64,000 nucleotides of DNA from Burkholderiaceae bacterium 26 (GTDB lineage Bacteria; Pseudomonadota; Gammaproteobacteria; Burkholderiales; Burkholderiaceae), in NCBI GenBank assembly GCA_000955795.1, contig JYOB01000010.1, forward strand, positions 478,562-542,561, written 5' to 3'. Below the pieces are notes generated by a model, which ran no database searches, was not told the origin of the DNA, and worked only from the letters and a program-made list of their open reading frames with translations. A program made the position numbers and the translations under genes. This document shows positions 63,885 through 64,000 of this stretch, piece by piece; the first letter of the stretch is position 1; each line of letters starts with the position of its first letter.

Positions 63885-64000
63885 ACGCTCTGAACTCCAA
63901 CCGTCGAGCAAAAAGCCCCACGCACCGAGCTCTGAGCTCCAATCGCCGAGCAAAAAGCCCCACGCGCCGAGCTCTAAGCTCCAACCGCCGAGCAAAAAGC
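63885..64000. repeat. 42-bp tandem repeat array (runs off the window)
   Basis: The block GAGCAAAAAGC recurs at 63906, 63948 and 63990, exactly 42 bases apart. Each unit also has GAGCTC-like and CCAACCGCCGA-like parts with a few differences. As 42 is a multiple of three, the minus-strand reading (14-aa units such as LRARRVGLFARRLE) stays in frame. There is no sign of spacers. It lies beyond the lctP terminator and continues outside the window. Confidence 0.8.

Noticed and set aside
63885..64000. Possible CRISPR array at the right end
   Set aside because: Units are contiguous 42-bp tandem copies with no unique spacers between short repeats, and no cas gene is near.

Overview
The window is a piece of a GC-rich betaproteobacterial chromosome and looks like Ralstonia. 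The supporting signs are an intracellular PHB depolymerase of the PhaZ1 type, a prfB-SDR-lysS cluster, a complete isc operon, a lone RnfB next to nth, and an exact hrpII-type box (TTCG-N16-TTCG) in front of a type III effector-like gene. That box points to the R. solanacearum species complex or a close hrp-carrying relative. The species call is inference; no rRNA gene is present. No rRNA, tRNA, CRISPR array or insertion sequence was seen.

Layout. 1-3.2 kb (minus strand): truncated Na+/H+ antiporter-like gene, orphan LutC-like gene, pncB. 3.3-6.8 kb (plus): prfB with its programmed +1 frameshift, an SDR oxidoreductase and lysS, ending in a strong terminator. 7.1-7.8 kb: a glycine-zipper envelope protein. 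7.9-13.9 kb (minus): iscR-iscS-iscU-iscA-DUF3565-hscB-hscA-fdx-iscX, with two IscR-like sites over the promoter. 14.2-20 kb (plus): ribose cluster rbsB-rbsA-rbsC-rbsR-rbsK with a 14-bp LacI-type palindrome upstream. 20-24.3 kb (minus): a Gcr-type 'site-specific recombinase' membrane protein and uvrB. 24.6-27.4 kb (plus): aromatic/aspartate aminotransferase and phaZ, followed by a TetR gene on the minus strand. 28.2-30.4 kb: rnfB-like gene, nth and a RutE-like nitroreductase. 30.4-38.2 kb: an AT-rich 609-bp spacer with perfect inverted repeats, a lipoprotein S10 carboxypeptidase, a DMT exporter, DUF1841, two small cytochromes c, and a MoxR-GNAT-vWA cluster.

38.2-39.5 kb holds the most striking locus: a 370-aa protein with a Cys-His-Asp arrangement like the HopX/AvrPphE (RipE) effectors, preceded by an hrpII box, a correctly spaced -10 and a hairpin that buries its ribosome binding site. 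39.6-44.9 kb: small housekeeping or unknown genes, then a structured leader with a terminator-like end in front of two genes that share a GRQRMLSQR motif (PilJ-N/NIT-like), one apparently cytoplasmic with a degenerate MCP tip and one secreted. 44.4-54.9 kb: DNA-deoxyinosine glycosylase, htpG, a MocR regulator divergent from an alanyl-tRNA editing protein with repeated CTGTACAG boxes between them, a DMT exporter, RidA, an aminotransferase, a GST, a MASE1-PAS protein without output domain, and a hydrolase with Cys in the nucleophile elbow. 55-64 kb: an AcrAB-like RND pump pair, a PlpD-like type Vd patatin autotransporter, L-lactate permease, and a 42-bp tandem repeat running off the end.

Most genes are housekeeping and grouped into short operons with clear intrinsic terminators. 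Metabolic themes are NAD salvage, Fe-S assembly, ribose uptake, PHB mobilisation, lactate uptake and DNA repair.
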